From contig OY744519.1 of the NCBI GenBank assembly GCA_963556195.1, positions 107,532,500 to 107,596,499 of the forward strand: a stretch of 64,000 nt of DNA, in the 5' to 3' direction. The notes beneath the pieces were generated by a model. That model was not told the origin of the DNA, ran no database searches, and saw only the letters and a program-made list of their open reading frames with translations. The first letter of the stretch is position 1. The number at the start of each line of letters is the position of its first letter. This document shows positions 11,211 to 21,099 of the stretch, piece by piece. The position numbers and the translations under genes were made by a program. The DNA comes from Sepiola atlantica (lineage: Eukaryota; Mollusca; Cephalopoda; Sepiida; Sepiolidae).

Positions 11211-11863
11211 TGTGGGGGATGCTAACGCATTCTATTCCTCTTAAATATTGAAGAAAAACGAGCAAGAAAACGTCAACATTCAACACAAATGAAGGGCAAA
11301 TAAAATATCCAATACTCAAACATTTATAAGAACAACAACAATTTATTTTGCATTTTTACACATAAAAATTATGTTCCATATTTGACGAAAGTCTTTTAGC
11401 GTCTTTTGGATAAATGTCTTTTTGACGGCTTGAAAGAAATAAGTGTCTTTTTGTTATTTAAAGCAATGTCTCTTTAAATAAGTTTTGTATAGAGAAAAAC
11501 GCACGTGTGTGCGTGCGTGTGTGCGCGTGTAATTGAAAAGAGAGAAAGAAAATGCCAAGCTTACTATGAGTGTCCAGCAGTCAGAAAAGGAAAGACATTG
11601 TTGACGAGACCGTTACTTGCTGGTGAGCGGCTGAAAAGAAGGAAAGACGAAGCGCCAGTGTCGTTCTGTCAAGGCTGTGCGAGTAGAAGAGGTCGATTTC
11701 CGTTTGCAAAGGTTTTTATAGTCCGAAGGGCAGATAACTCTGGTGTCGCTTTCCAGCGCCACCTGTTGGTGAAAAGGCGACACCTAACGGCCAACCGGTG
11801 TAGTTATGTTTTGAAAGGGAGGTTGTACTTGTCTCCCCTTAGTTATTTGGATGTTAATCCGAT
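11211..11863 (+). repeat. 3' long terminal repeat
   Basis: Nearly identical to 9391-10049 with the same TGTGGGGGATG start and TTAATCCGAT end. It is followed by the AAAGA duplication and the right part of family H. Confidence 0.85.
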
Positions 11864-11964
11864 AAAGATTTTAGAGTGTTAACATGTAATTGCATAAAAA
11901 AGTAGAATCTCATTTTCTAGGGGAGGTGATTTAGCTGAAGATATCAATCTACAAATTTGCTGAT

Positions 11965-12295
11965 TTTACATTTTACTCATTAAAAAAATATGTGCAAGCG
12001 ACAATTGTATCCAACAATTTACCTAAAAAACTGGAAATAATGCAGTAAAATATTGGGTAGTGTACAGCCCCATTTCTTTCAAATTAACAAATTCTTCCTC
12101 CATTAAAGAAATTAACATCAAATAATTAATTTATTTTTATAAATATTTATAAGAAACTTGAGTCAATCTAACCAAATTTTTAATCACATATTTGAGTCTA
12201 TCATAATGATCGACACACCAATTTTCGTAAAGCCTTACCTGCGTAGTTTTTTTTTTTTTTAAATAGAAATATTTATTGAAAAAAAACAAAAAAAC
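11965..12295. other. Unassigned AT-rich stretch
   Basis: No feature recognised. Confidence 0.5.
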
Positions 12296-12805
12296 TTACG
12301 CGTGGGGATCATCTCTTCTCTTCCCTACAACCCATTCCTCACAGAAGAGACGTTGCTAACATCTCTCTACTCTATCGTTACTTTCATGGTAAATGCTAGA
12401 CCGAGCTCCAATCTCTGGTTCTCCCTTATTAGACATCCAGAGCAAGAACTCGTATTGCTACCACAACGAAAAAAAATTTTCCTTTCTCCCTCTGTGTGCC
12501 TAGCGTCAGGTAGAATTTCCATGGACAGAGTTTCTTTTTGCAAGAGATTCCCACCTGTGAAACACATTGCCGTGGGACTACTTCTCTGCTGATTACAACT
12601 TGGTCGTCTTCAAATCCAATGTCAACAAATCCCTGTCATGAACTTCTCCAAAAGTAATCAAATTCAATTCATACCATTGATCAATTTTAGTATTCCCATA
12701 GTCCTCCTCATATTTTTGACTAGCATCCATTCCAGTCTCGTTAACCCTTATCCTCGAGTGGCTCTTGAATTTGATAAGTGGTGACTTCAATAGTAAAAAA
12801 AAAAT
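12296..12805 (+). pseudogene. LINE ORF2 C-terminus and 3' UTR (CR1/Jockey-type), decayed
   Basis: Translation with frame changes gives a segment around 12525-12640 close to R-S-F-F-x-R-x-x-x-L-W-N-x-L-P and D-Y-N-L-x-x-F-K-S-N-V-N-K. This is the typical last block of CR1/Jockey-group LINE ORF2 proteins; a parallel copy at 42940-43070 reads ERSFFPRTRRLWNTVPRG. It is followed by the shared LINE 3' end CCTTATCCTCGAGTGG...GATAAGTGGTGAC and a short A-rich tail near 12796. Stops and frameshifts make it non-functional. Confidence 0.75.
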
Positions 12806-13378
12806 TACAATAAACAATATAATACCAAGTAACGTTTTTTGAATGGGAATAATCTTTAGAATCAGCCGGAACCTTCCAGCAGGCATACCTGCCCCCCTCT
12901 CCAAGCTGTTTTCGCTCTCTTACCCCTCACCAATTGATCATCTGTTTGCAGACTGAGCAAGAACTTCAACAAAGGCTCTGTAGCGAAATCCTAGCCTGTT
13001 ATTCTGCGTTGCCTGTTTCGAAGACAGGACTGATTGCTCTCTCACTCTTATCCACACAAAACGGATTCAAAATAACAATTACGCTGAACGAAATCTTTCA
13101 ATCAGACACGGACAGACAAACAGTTTGAGTACATAAAGTTAACTCTGATAAAAAAAAAAAACAGTAAAAAAGGGATTCAGCTCATCATCACCAACTAATC
13201 TTTCTTTGATTATGTGACAGCATAAATTACTGAAAAATGCAAATTTGCAAGAAAACCCGATGTTGCTCGGCATTGGATGAGAAGCACTATAACCTTTTTC
13301 ATTATGCTTATAACACCATATTATTTTATTTTATTTTTTTTACTTCACCCCACCCTCCTGTTACGCCCCCTTATATAG
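12806..13378. other. Unassigned stretch
   Basis: Contains a 64-codon plus frame (12934-13128) preceded by a pyrimidine-rich TGTTTGCAG that resembles a splice acceptor. There is no known domain and no partner exon, so it is not called as a gene. Confidence 0.4.
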
Positions 13379-13740
13379 TCAGAAGAAGCTGAAATTTTGG
13401 AAAACTCTCTGGATAAGTGTCTTATACATAGGGTTAAAATTTCATTAAAATCGGATATACATATTTGAAGTTTTGAAGGGGGTCCTGCCCCCCCCCCTCT
13501 CTAGCTCACTCAGGGATGGACGGCATATAGACATTCAACACATAGAAGGGAACGTAGAGATTAAGGAAAACTTTCATTGTCTTCCCCTGAACATTTTATA
13601 CATATGATTTAAATTTCATCAAAATACGATATATTTGAGGGGGCCTGCCCTCATTGCCCCCTTAAGGATGCACTTAGAGATTCGGGACCACTTCCATTGT
13701 CTTCCTCTGAAAATTTTACATGAGAATACGCTTTCAGTTT
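13379..13740. repeat. Three diverged tandem units, about 120-175 bp
   Basis: Units begin near 13379, 13552 and 13674. Each contains a CATTGTCTTCC(C/T)CTGAA-type block, TTTCAT(C/T)AAAAT and GGGGGCCTGCCC. Not coding. Confidence 0.6.
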
Positions 13741-13744
13741 TGAT

Positions 13745-14970
13745 GTAAATTCTGTAATCTTTCTTTTTTATAGAGAACACACACATGCACAATCATTGAC
13801 ATATATTATAGATATACTATACACAATTATTATTAGAGTAGAAAGGGTATATTTACACATTCATGCATGAAGTAAATAGACACGCCACAAAAATAATTCA
13901 TAGATGTTTAAAGGTTCAACTTTCTTCGCCAATGGTCAACACTCGGAACCGTACAAAGCAGGACGTTTGAAACATCGATATTTTATGCAAACTGACATTT
14001 TCTTTGTGTTTCGGGTATCAAAATATCTATCATATATTAGCTTATCAAATTTCCACAAACCTCAGGAGATAAATGATGAGATCGTATGCCTAAACAGAAT
14101 TCGATAAAAAATTGTGTATAGGTGATAAAAATGGTTCTATGTTTTTGTTTTTGTTTATATTATTACACGAGGAACCATTTCACGCATGAGATCTGAAGAA
14201 AAACATGTTTTAAATGTGTAAATATGCTAGAATAATCGAGACTTTTATACCATTTTTACAAAATGGCGTCTTAGTGGAACTGGAAGTATAGTATTATGTT
14301 AAAAACGAAACCGATTTAGCGTTAACTTAAACGAAGCAAGCGCTTTCATTATCCCAGAATAGTATTTAATAATGGCTAATGCAAGAAGTGTTTACAAATT
14401 ATCTATGAAAAAGGTTGTGAAAAATATTTTTATAAATACTTTAATTTTTGAAATAAATTATTTTTATAATTCACTACAAGACTTTACTTCGTTTCATTAC
14501 TCATTTTTTTATGTTCCAAATTTTTGTTTTGCTCAAGACGAAAAAAGTGTTCAAACGTTTCTTGTCCCCTATTACTGTGTAGTACTAAATTGATTCTAAC
14601 TCCAAAACGTTTATCATGTCATCTCAGGATTCGACTGTCCACTGTTAATGAAGTGATTGTCCAATCCATCAGAAACAATATCATCTCACCTCAGTCTATC
14701 TGAATCATCTGACAGCAGTCTTCGTTATTAATGATAATAATGATGTCTATTTACTTCTTGCATGTCTGCGTATGTATCTTCATATACCTAAACCATATAG
14801 AAGTCTTAAGATGCTATTTCGTTTCTTAGTAAAAACGTGTGTAGGATTAAGAATGAAATAGGTACGTTATCCAAATAAATAATCAAACATCTTTTTTCTA
14901 TGAATGGCTATTATTATAGTTACATATTACTGGGGGCTTAAATGACTGAAAATGTAGCTCTCTTGACAGG
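13745..14970. other. Unassigned AT-rich stretch
   Basis: No gene or recognised repeat seen. Short open frames have no recognisable domain. Confidence 0.45.
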
Positions 14971-15159
14971 ATTTTGACCTGCACTGTTCTAATAGGCAGA
15001 ACACATTTTCAAAATATTTATTTCTTATACAAAACAAATGCGTGTGTGTATATTATGTTCGATGGGTGTGGAGCCTTGCTTTTATTTAAAAAAGAAAAAA
15101 GAAAAGAAAAGAAAAACAAACGAAATGAATTCATTTTGGGTATAGCCTCTGTTCAGTCT

Positions 15160-15432
15160 TGAGAGCCAATTGATACCCCCTGTAAGAGTGGCTGCACGTG
15201 TAGTTGTGAAGCAAGGGTTGTGCAATCACCAACCACACCTTTCCTGAATTGGCACATCTTGATTCCAGTAACAAGGAGAAATCCAGGATGACTGGAAAAC
15301 GATGCCGAAATAAGTGGAGAGCACATACAGCACCTAGTATTCCCAAATGGTCACCCATTTTAGTACTGACCAGGCTCAACGTCGCTTAACTTCGGTGATC
15401 AAATGGAATCCGGTGTGTCAACGTATTGAAAA
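15160..15432 (-). mobile_element. 5S rRNA-derived sequence, probable 5S-headed SINE
   Basis: Read on the minus strand, 15432-15325 follows 5S rRNA order. It has GATCACCGAAGTTAAGC (A-box area), GAGCCTGGTCAGTACT, then ATGGGTGACCATTTGGGAAT and AGGTGCTGTA (C box and 3' stem). It is clearly diverged from a working gene, notably in the 5' half. About 160 bp of non-5S sequence follows (to ~15160), ending near GGTATCAATTGGCTC and an AT-rich run. This fits a 5S-headed SINE or an old 5S pseudogene with spacer. A second 5S-like piece is at 17160-17238. Related GTGGAGCC(T/C)...TTTTATTT flanks occur at 15067 and 15506. Confidence 0.75.
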
Positions 15433-15589
15433 TGCGTGGTTTCGACGTTATTAATATATGTGCAATACTAAGTACATGTTAATATTTGTTCGACCTTTCG
15501 ATCGGTGTGGAGCCCTATTTTTATTTTAAAAAATTCAGAAACAATTAATAATGCTTCTAACAATCAGTTTAGCCAATTTATATATCTCT

Positions 15590-16194
15590 ACGTAAAGTTA
15601 GGTACATGTTTATATATTGTGTGTACAGGATTCACTCCTAAACTAATTAAACAATTATTATGAATTTTGAAACACATCTGCTAAGCGTAAAGGGTTGTAA
15701 TGTGGGCTATATTTCATTTAATTTAGTTTTATGCAAAGGGGGCAAAGAGGGGTAGAAGCTCTTCAAGACAATTCAAATACCTTTTGTTTTTTGTGAAATT
15801 TTAACAATAGGTATAAGACATCAATTAATAAATATTCCCCAAATTTCAGTTTCTTTGGAGGATTTAAAAAGTTTTTTAGGGGACATAATATGACGAGAAA
15901 TTTAAATATTTCAGATTTGCATTGAATTTGATCCATAGTCATTAAACACCAATTCAGCAAGATTCACATAATTTCAATTTCTTCTGAAAACCCCTTAAGC
16001 TTTAGCCTTAAACTTAAGCCATTTTCTAGAATCCAAATTGTGTAATGGATTTTGATCAAAATTGAAATAAGGATTGTGAACATAAGGTTTAGTATCATTA
16101 TATCTTGATTTTAATCTCTGTAAAGGGCCATGAAAGAGGTGTAAAACTGAAAAGGAATTAACTTTATCCATCCTGGGGTGGATATTACTCTAGA
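15590..16194 (-). repeat. Interspersed repeat family A, copy 3
   Basis: Reverse complement of family A. The head hairpin (CTAGAGTAATATCCACCCC-AGG) is at the right end and the GTACAGGATTCACTCCTAAAC block at the left. Unlike the other copies, its head is not next to a TA tract. Confidence 0.75.
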
Positions 16195-16685
16195 AATGCA
16201 TCAAATTAAGTCGGACAGATTTCAACGGAACTGAACAACTTACATCCTAAAATATTAATATTTCATTGTGACTAGCCATTCCCTTTCCTTTACTTCCATT
16301 TTGTTAAAAAGAAAAAAAAATTGTAATTTGTTTTAATTATTTGTGAATTAAAAAAAAAATCTGCCAATACAATTATTCCTGCTCAGAATAGTGTTCGCTG
16401 CAAAAACATCTTTCTTTTCTGCAGCAAATGTTAATTACAGATGGAAGCCATTTTGCTATTATGACAGAATAATAAAAGTGATACATTCTTCGTTTAATAA
16501 TACTAAACATTTTTCATTCAGATAAAAACTGTCATAAATATCTGAAACCCTTTGAATTTCTATGTTGAAAAAAGTCACATGACACATCATTCGTAAACTG
16601 TCTTCATTCTTAAGCATAACCGAAATAATGTAAGGGGAATAACTCATATACTAAATTGAAAAATATAATAAGAGTTGTCAACGCT
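16195..16685. other. Unassigned AT-rich stretch
   Basis: No feature recognised. Confidence 0.45.
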
Positions 16686-16689
16686 AGGT

Positions 16690-16800
16690 GCCATACTCCA
16701 CCGGTTAACACCTGAAAACTAAAGAATCGCTCGCCGAGTCGAGAAATTGACAAAAAAGATCGTGAATGACACTTGCAAAAAAAATGACTTGCTGCCGAAT
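16690..16800 (+). pseudogene. Fragment of a repeated unknown coding sequence
   Basis: In one plus frame this reads ...LTPEN-stop-RIARRVEKLTKKI-VNDT. The same protein segment is at 25718-25815 (LTPENRRIARGVEKFTRKI...FNDT). Similarity is kept at the protein level through synonymous-type changes, so the parent was a real protein, probably encoded by a mobile element. This copy has an in-frame stop and ends at a TA tract, as does the 25.8-kb copy. Family not recognised. Confidence 0.6.
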
Positions 16801-16801
16801 T

Positions 16802-16844
<43 letters not shown>
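16802..16844. repeat. (TA)n microsatellite
   Basis: TA run directly after the coding-repeat fragment. Confidence 0.95.
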
Positions 16845-16846
<2 letters not shown>

Positions 16847-17083
16847 CATGCACACTCTTACTCTCCATTACTCTATATTTTTTTCAAATTTTGAATTTTG
16901 GCTTTTCCACTGCCAACTTATCCATCTATGTAATTCCTCTGATGATAAGATTTTAATCTTTGAAAAGCCTTGGCTTAAGGAAAGAAAAATAAACATGTTT
17001 TACGGAGTACACCTTGCATTGAACAATCGAAGTTGAAATAGATGTGTCATTCGTACATATTTATCTCTCTTCTTTCATTTATC

Positions 17084-17125
<42 letters not shown>

Positions 17126-17159
17126 CACACAGATACATACACGGCTATAGTCACATTTA

Positions 17160-17238
17160 CACACCAGTTTCGATTAGATCAGCAATGTTGAACCTGGCCA
17201 CTTCTAAATGGGTGACCATTTAAAAAGACCAGCTGCTG
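17160..17238 (+). pseudogene. 5S rRNA-like fragment
   Basis: Plus strand: GATTAGATCAGCAATGTTGA, ACCTGGCCACTTCTAAATGG-GTGACCATTT and GACCAGCTGCTGTATG follow 5S rRNA order. They share ATGGGTGACCATTT and GCTGTATG with the 15.3-kb copy. It is shorter and more decayed, and the sequence after it is unrelated to the 15-kb tail. Confidence 0.65.
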
Positions 17239-17309
17239 TATGCAACAAAAATCTCTTCAAATTCAAATTAATCTACAAGTCAATCGTATGCAAAAACATG
17301 GACGATTTC

Positions 17310-17495
17310 GGCATAAAATAACTCGGACTGTTAGAATTCCAAAATATCCAACTCAAACTCCTTATTTTAAAGTCTTCCAACATTCTGTTGATTCTTCGAA
17401 GACAAAAAATCCGTCTCCAACTTCTAGCATTCTTATGAGTCAAACTCTGATTCCTTTAAAAACCTCCACCTCACTCTCTCCAACTCGACAAACCT
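17310..17495 (+). mobile_element. GACTCC-rich hAT-like element (family F), copy
   Basis: Shares the blocks CTCCTTATTTTAAAGTCTTC, CTGTTGATTCTT and repeated CCAACTC/TCTAGCATTCTTATG with the better-bounded copy at 20609-20837. It runs into a CA microsatellite. Ends are degraded here. Confidence 0.6.
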
Positions 17496-17562
<67 letters not shown>

Positions 17563-17581
17563 AGACACACACACACACACA
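17496..17581. repeat. (CA)n microsatellite
   Basis: CA run with a few CAGA interruptions near the end. Confidence 0.95.
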
Positions 17582-17869
17582 GAGAGTTTTATTGTCTTCC
17601 AAGCTTATGTAATGAAGCGTAAGCTGCAGTATGTCACTGTCTACACTCTTTGAACCAAGGAGTCAATTGTTATGAGGTGATCAGAAGGTCCTTAGGTCAT
17701 AGACTGTTTTATGGAGTTTTCCTCTCCGCAGTCGATAACCTTCTAAGGTGGAAATGGTCAGTTGCTCATAACTCATAAATAATGGTCTAGATTTTACACT
17801 TATATCATAAAAGTATATGCACCATTTTAACTTCTTATTTCATTAGCAATTCCAAATTATTATTACCAG

Positions 17870-17965
17870 TGTACACCCTCTGTCAAAATGACAGAAACAA
17901 ATTTATGCTTCGCCAGTGTTCACACTAATAGTCATATAAAATCATAGAATTATGTCAATAATTTA
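17870..17965 (+). repeat. Interspersed repeat family M
   Basis: Core TATGCTTCGCCAGTGTTCAC followed by ACTAATAGTCATATAAAATCATAG. Copies lie at 23340-23425 (plus) and 53265-53365 (minus). The 17.9-kb and 53.3-kb copies also share the upstream CTGTCAAAATGACAG-type hairpin. Confidence 0.65.
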
Positions 17966-18129
17966 ATTTTTCATATATAAATTATCATTTAAAAAAAACC
18001 TACCGTTCATTCATTCATTATGATTCTATTGTTGACATTAGTTTCCCCGATATCTTTCGAGTTAGAATTCTTTCTAGAAAGACATCAGGTATTTACAGTA
18101 GGGACCAAGTGAAGGTTGCCAACATCCTA

Positions 18130-18230
18130 AATGAAAGTGTTTGTGTGGAACGAACTGGATTCTAACTTGGTATACCCAAGTTGTCAGCCTGTGTTGTAAA
18201 CCACTTAGCCACCGTCACCTCTCAACACCT
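18130..18230 (-). mobile_element. tRNA-derived SINE head
   Basis: The minus strand carries GTGGCTAAGTGG (good A box) and, about 40 nt later, AAGTTAGAATCCAGTTC (weaker B box) in tRNA-like spacing. No intact cloverleaf or CCA end is seen, so this is a SINE head rather than a tRNA gene. Confidence 0.5.
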
Positions 18231-18234
18231 ACCC

Positions 18235-19010
18235 ATGACGTTTTATTTAGAGTGGAGGATTTCTTTCCGAATTCATTTCACATGCAAGGGTTGTTTGACT
18301 TTTCAGTGTACCTCTTTCTATTTTAGAAAATTTCAACAGCATAATTAGAGACTGAACTATCGCAAGATAAAAGAAAAATCAAGTAATTTCTGATGACCCA
18401 AAGAAGAAAAAAAAACACCAATCGTTGACTTGCTTTTTTTATTTTATATTTTTTATTTTATTCCTTTGATGATTGAGAAGTGAGGGCGTCGAGAGATCAA
18501 AAAAAATGATGCCAGACTTTTTAACATCAAAAACGTTACAAATGAAATTAGAAGAGAACAACATAAGAAAGAAAGAAAGAAAACGCCTAAAACAGGAAAA
18601 CTTTTAAAAAAGAAAAAGGAAGGAAAAAACATATAAATCGGTATAGAAAGCAAAATGAAAAAAAAAAATCTCGTCATGGAAATAAATTTGTGTTCTCTGG
18701 TACTTTATTCATCGGTAGACTTTTTGTGACGGAATGGATATATATTTACAAATAAATGCACGTTACTCTTTATCATAGAGTGGAGGATTTGTATGTTATT
18801 TGAGCATATCTTCCTTTTTAACCATCAACTCAAATATTATCACACACAATATTTATACTAATTATACAATAATAGTGGGATGACCCGGTGGAAATTCCAC
18901 GTTGCTTTCTACATCAATCTGTATACTTTACTGTTAAAAATAATATTCCTTTTTAAATAATAAACGTCTGTCAACGTCAATGCCTCTTCTTCCGTAAAAA
19001 TAATTGTCAT
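18235..19010. other. Unassigned AT-rich stretch
   Basis: Low-complexity A/T-rich DNA. No gene or recognised repeat. Confidence 0.45.
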
Positions 19011-19020
19011 TGTCAGGCAT

Positions 19021-19127
19021 ATGTACGCAGTGTGATGTATGGAAATGAAACCTGGCCAGCGAGGGTTGAGGACATGCGTTGCATTGAGAGAAATGATATA
19101 AGAATGATACAATGGATGTTTTATCAC
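19021..19127 (+). pseudogene. LINE C-terminal fragment, forward piece
   Basis: Reads SVMYGNETWPARVEDMRC, then IERNDIRMIQWM. This is the post-RT region of a LINE also present at 19134-19405, 49700-49930 and 54365-54720. It stops abruptly where the opposite-strand piece starts. Confidence 0.75.
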
Positions 19128-19133
19128 TTTCTT

Positions 19134-19405
19134 CCATGTTTTCCTTGGCCTTTCTCTGTGAACTGAACCATTTACCTCAACTGTTCTACACCTACTAACC
19201 TAAGAACTCTCATCCATTCTTTCAACGTGACCATACCATCGACGTCTACTTTTCTCCACACATCTCTCTGTACTGTCCAGAGTTTATCTTCCTCTAAGGT
19301 CATCAGTACTAAGCCTGTCTTTAAGCCTCACATTACACATCCATCATATCATTCTCATATCATTTCTCTCAATGCAACGCGTGTCCTCAATCCTAGCAAG
19401 ATGTG
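19134..19405 (-). pseudogene. LINE C-terminal fragment, reverse piece
   Basis: The minus strand encodes a diverged version of ARIEDTRCIERNDMRMI...VRLKDRLSTDDLRG...LDSTE followed by the region that reads RRRWYGHVERMDE in better copies. It is oriented head-to-head with 19021-19127, with both pieces sharing the ERNDxRMI block. Confidence 0.7.
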
Positions 19406-19429
19406 AATAACAATGTGATTTCTCCATAT

Positions 19430-19600
19430 AGGGAGCAACATATATTTTTAAAATATAAATATTCACGGATACATGTTTCGTCATCTTATGATTCATCAGT
19501 GTGGCTGAACCTAGCGAGATTCGAAATCGGGACCCCCAGAGACTGAAGTCTGACGCCTGATGCCCTACCACAGAGCCAAGCCCTGCTAGTGGAAGAAGTG
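19430..19600 (-). mobile_element. tRNA-derived SINE (family C)
   Basis: Minus strand: GGCTCTGTGGTAGGGC (A box), CCCGATTTCGAATCTCGC (B box), then the tail CCACACTGATGAATCATAAG-ATGACGAAACATGTATCCG. It is the best preserved head of the family in this window, together with 57641-57768. Confidence 0.8.
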
Positions 19601-19639
19601 CGTCATTTTGAACTTTACTTTCAGTAAATTTCAAGTTCG

Positions 19640-20284
19640 AAGCTGAATATAGAATGCCTAATGGCTATAGAAATGGTGCAAAAACAGAGAAACAATATGG
19701 AGAAAGCTACAGTCTTTACTGCTGTAATGAAAAATCGATCCATAAAGCCATGTTTCATTGTTATCAAATGTCATAATGCACGTCTCTTTATGTCCCAGCA
19801 CTTTGCTGAGATGCGCATATTAATATGCCGGGCGAGGGTGAGTGAGTGAGTGTGTGTGTGTGTGTGAAGGGTGACGACTTTTCGAACAAGATGCCATCAT
19901 TGCATTGCAACTGCTTCCTCTAAAATTCTCCCTTTATGTCTCTTTCGTAATGGCTTCGGTTGTGTCTCAACTGTTATATTATTTATATTGTTTCAAAGAT
20001 TATGGTTAATTATATGAGTCATACCTATAAAGACTTAGCTCATCTATCTTTCTAGCTATCAAGCTAGACAATTGAAAGAAATTTGTTACTCAAGGTTTTA
20101 GAAATCCTTGTGGATTTCCACTTCAGGCAGTGTGTTCACAGTTGAAATCGCGTGTTGTTTGGACAGCATAGTTATATTAACTGTTAATAATACTCTCCCT
20201 CTACTCTCTTATTTTAGCTAGTATATATAATGTAAGTGTTGAATTTGCTAATGAACAACCGATTGTGACAATTTCTTGTTGACG
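19640..20284. other. Unassigned stretch
   Basis: Contains a short GTGAGTGAGTG/TG run near 19840-19866. Otherwise nothing is recognised. Confidence 0.45.
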
Positions 20285-20350
20285 TACGCCCCCTCTCCCA
20301 CCAAGGAAAAGGTAATGCCTGGGAGGATGGTCTTATGACAACAGAACAGA
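20285..20350. repeat. Single arm of fold-back family R
   Basis: CCCTCTCCCACCAAGGAAAA-GGTAATGCCTGGGAGGATGG-T matches one arm of the fold-back at 23808-23958, including the ATGACAACA(G/A)AACAGAT loop. Confidence 0.65.
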
Positions 20351-20608
20351 TATTAGATAACCCCCCCTCCATGAATTGAGCATTGAAAGATAGTAAAATA
20401 CTTCATAGAAGTAATAATATAGTTTACGCTTCACACAGGTATCAAATTTCCATTAGTAATAGAAAGCTAGAAAGCTATTAAGGGGAGGTAATGTCCATTG
20501 TGTGGTTTGATAAATAAATATGTGACCCTTTCAATTAATCAAGTAAGTGTTCTTCCTTCCTGTTTCCCACTCAGAACGGTAATCTAATTCAGACAAATAT
20601 ACTAGAAA

Positions 20609-20837
20609 CAGGGTTCCGGAGTAAAAAAAGTATAAGATTCCGAGGATTTCTAAAATTCTGACTCCAACTCCTAGAATTCACAAATCTATGACTCTGATTC
20701 CTTATTTTAAAGTTTTGCAATATTCAGACTGTCTGTTGATTCTTTCATGATTAAAAAGTTCGACTCCAACTCCTAGCACTCGTATGGGTTCAACTCCGAC
20801 TCCTTCATAAACGTCCGACTCTGACTCCACAACCCTG
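20609..20837 (+). mobile_element. hAT-like MITE with internal GACTCC hexamers (family F)
   Basis: The 5' end is CAGGGTTCCGGAGT and the 3' end ACTCCACAACCCTG, giving imperfect ~14-bp terminal inverted repeats that start CAGGGTT. The flanking 8 bp are ACTAGAAA and ATTAGATA (6 of 8 identical). CAGGG-type ends and 8-bp duplications are hallmarks of the hAT superfamily. The interior has no frame and repeats (T/C)CGACTCC-like hexamers. Other copies: 17310, 21735, 49975 and 53795 (minus). Confidence 0.6.
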
Positions 20838-20964
20838 ATTAGATAAATACTTGTTGCAGGGTATGTTAATGCTATATTACTTTACTATTAGTAAAAAATT
20901 ATTATTAGTCATAGCTACCATTAGCTTGCTTCATAATATTTCTTTATGTCTCTCCCTCTCTCTC

Positions 20965-21097
20965 TATATATAACACGTGTGTATATGAGTTAATTTGAAA
21001 ATATTATTTGTGAATATTTATATATATATATATATATATAACACATGTGCATATGAGTTAATTTGAAAATATTATTTGTAAATATTTATATATATAT
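20965..21097. repeat. Tandem duplication of about 73 bp
   Basis: TATATAACACGTGTGTATAT and GAGTTAATTTGAAAATATTA with TTTGTGAATATTTATATA occur twice in a row (from 20965 and ~21038) with few changes. Confidence 0.85.
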
Positions 21098-21099
21098 AA

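Larger units (their letters stand above)
9391..11863 (+). mobile_element. Compact non-autonomous LTR retroelement with AAAGA target duplication
   Basis: Two direct repeats of about 655 bp (9391-10049 and 11211-11863) flank a ~1.16-kb interior. The 5 bp AAAGA precede the first repeat (9386-9390) and follow the second (11864-11868). Joining the flanks gives a continuous family H sequence like that at 60490-60590, so this is a genuine insertion. The interior has no gag, protease, reverse transcriptase or integrase motif. It holds a 34-bp minisatellite and a ~120-bp tandem duplication. No convincing primer-binding site or polypurine tract is visible, and the repeats begin TG but do not end CA. 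It would need proteins supplied in trans, as in TRIM/LARD-type elements. Strand is assigned from the TG start only. Confidence 0.8.
8953..11960. mobile_element. Family H inverted-repeat element, split by an LTR element
   Basis: The left end (GTAGATTAACCTCC...AAGATTCTACTTTCTATAGG-CGATTATG) is the reverse complement of the right end at 11868-11960 (GTTAACATGTAATTGC...AAAAAGTAGAATCTCA...ATCTAC). A second copy lies at 59647-60645. The long terminal inverted repeats and lack of a transposase frame suggest a non-autonomous DNA transposon. The 9391-11863 LTR element sits inside it. Confidence 0.7.

Noticed and set aside
12934..13128. 64-codon plus frame with a splice-acceptor-like TTTGCAG upstream
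   Set aside because: No partner exon, no known domain and no homologous copy. A chance frame is more likely.
17496..17581. Possible regulatory CA tract
   Set aside because: An ordinary microsatellite with no promoter or gene nearby.
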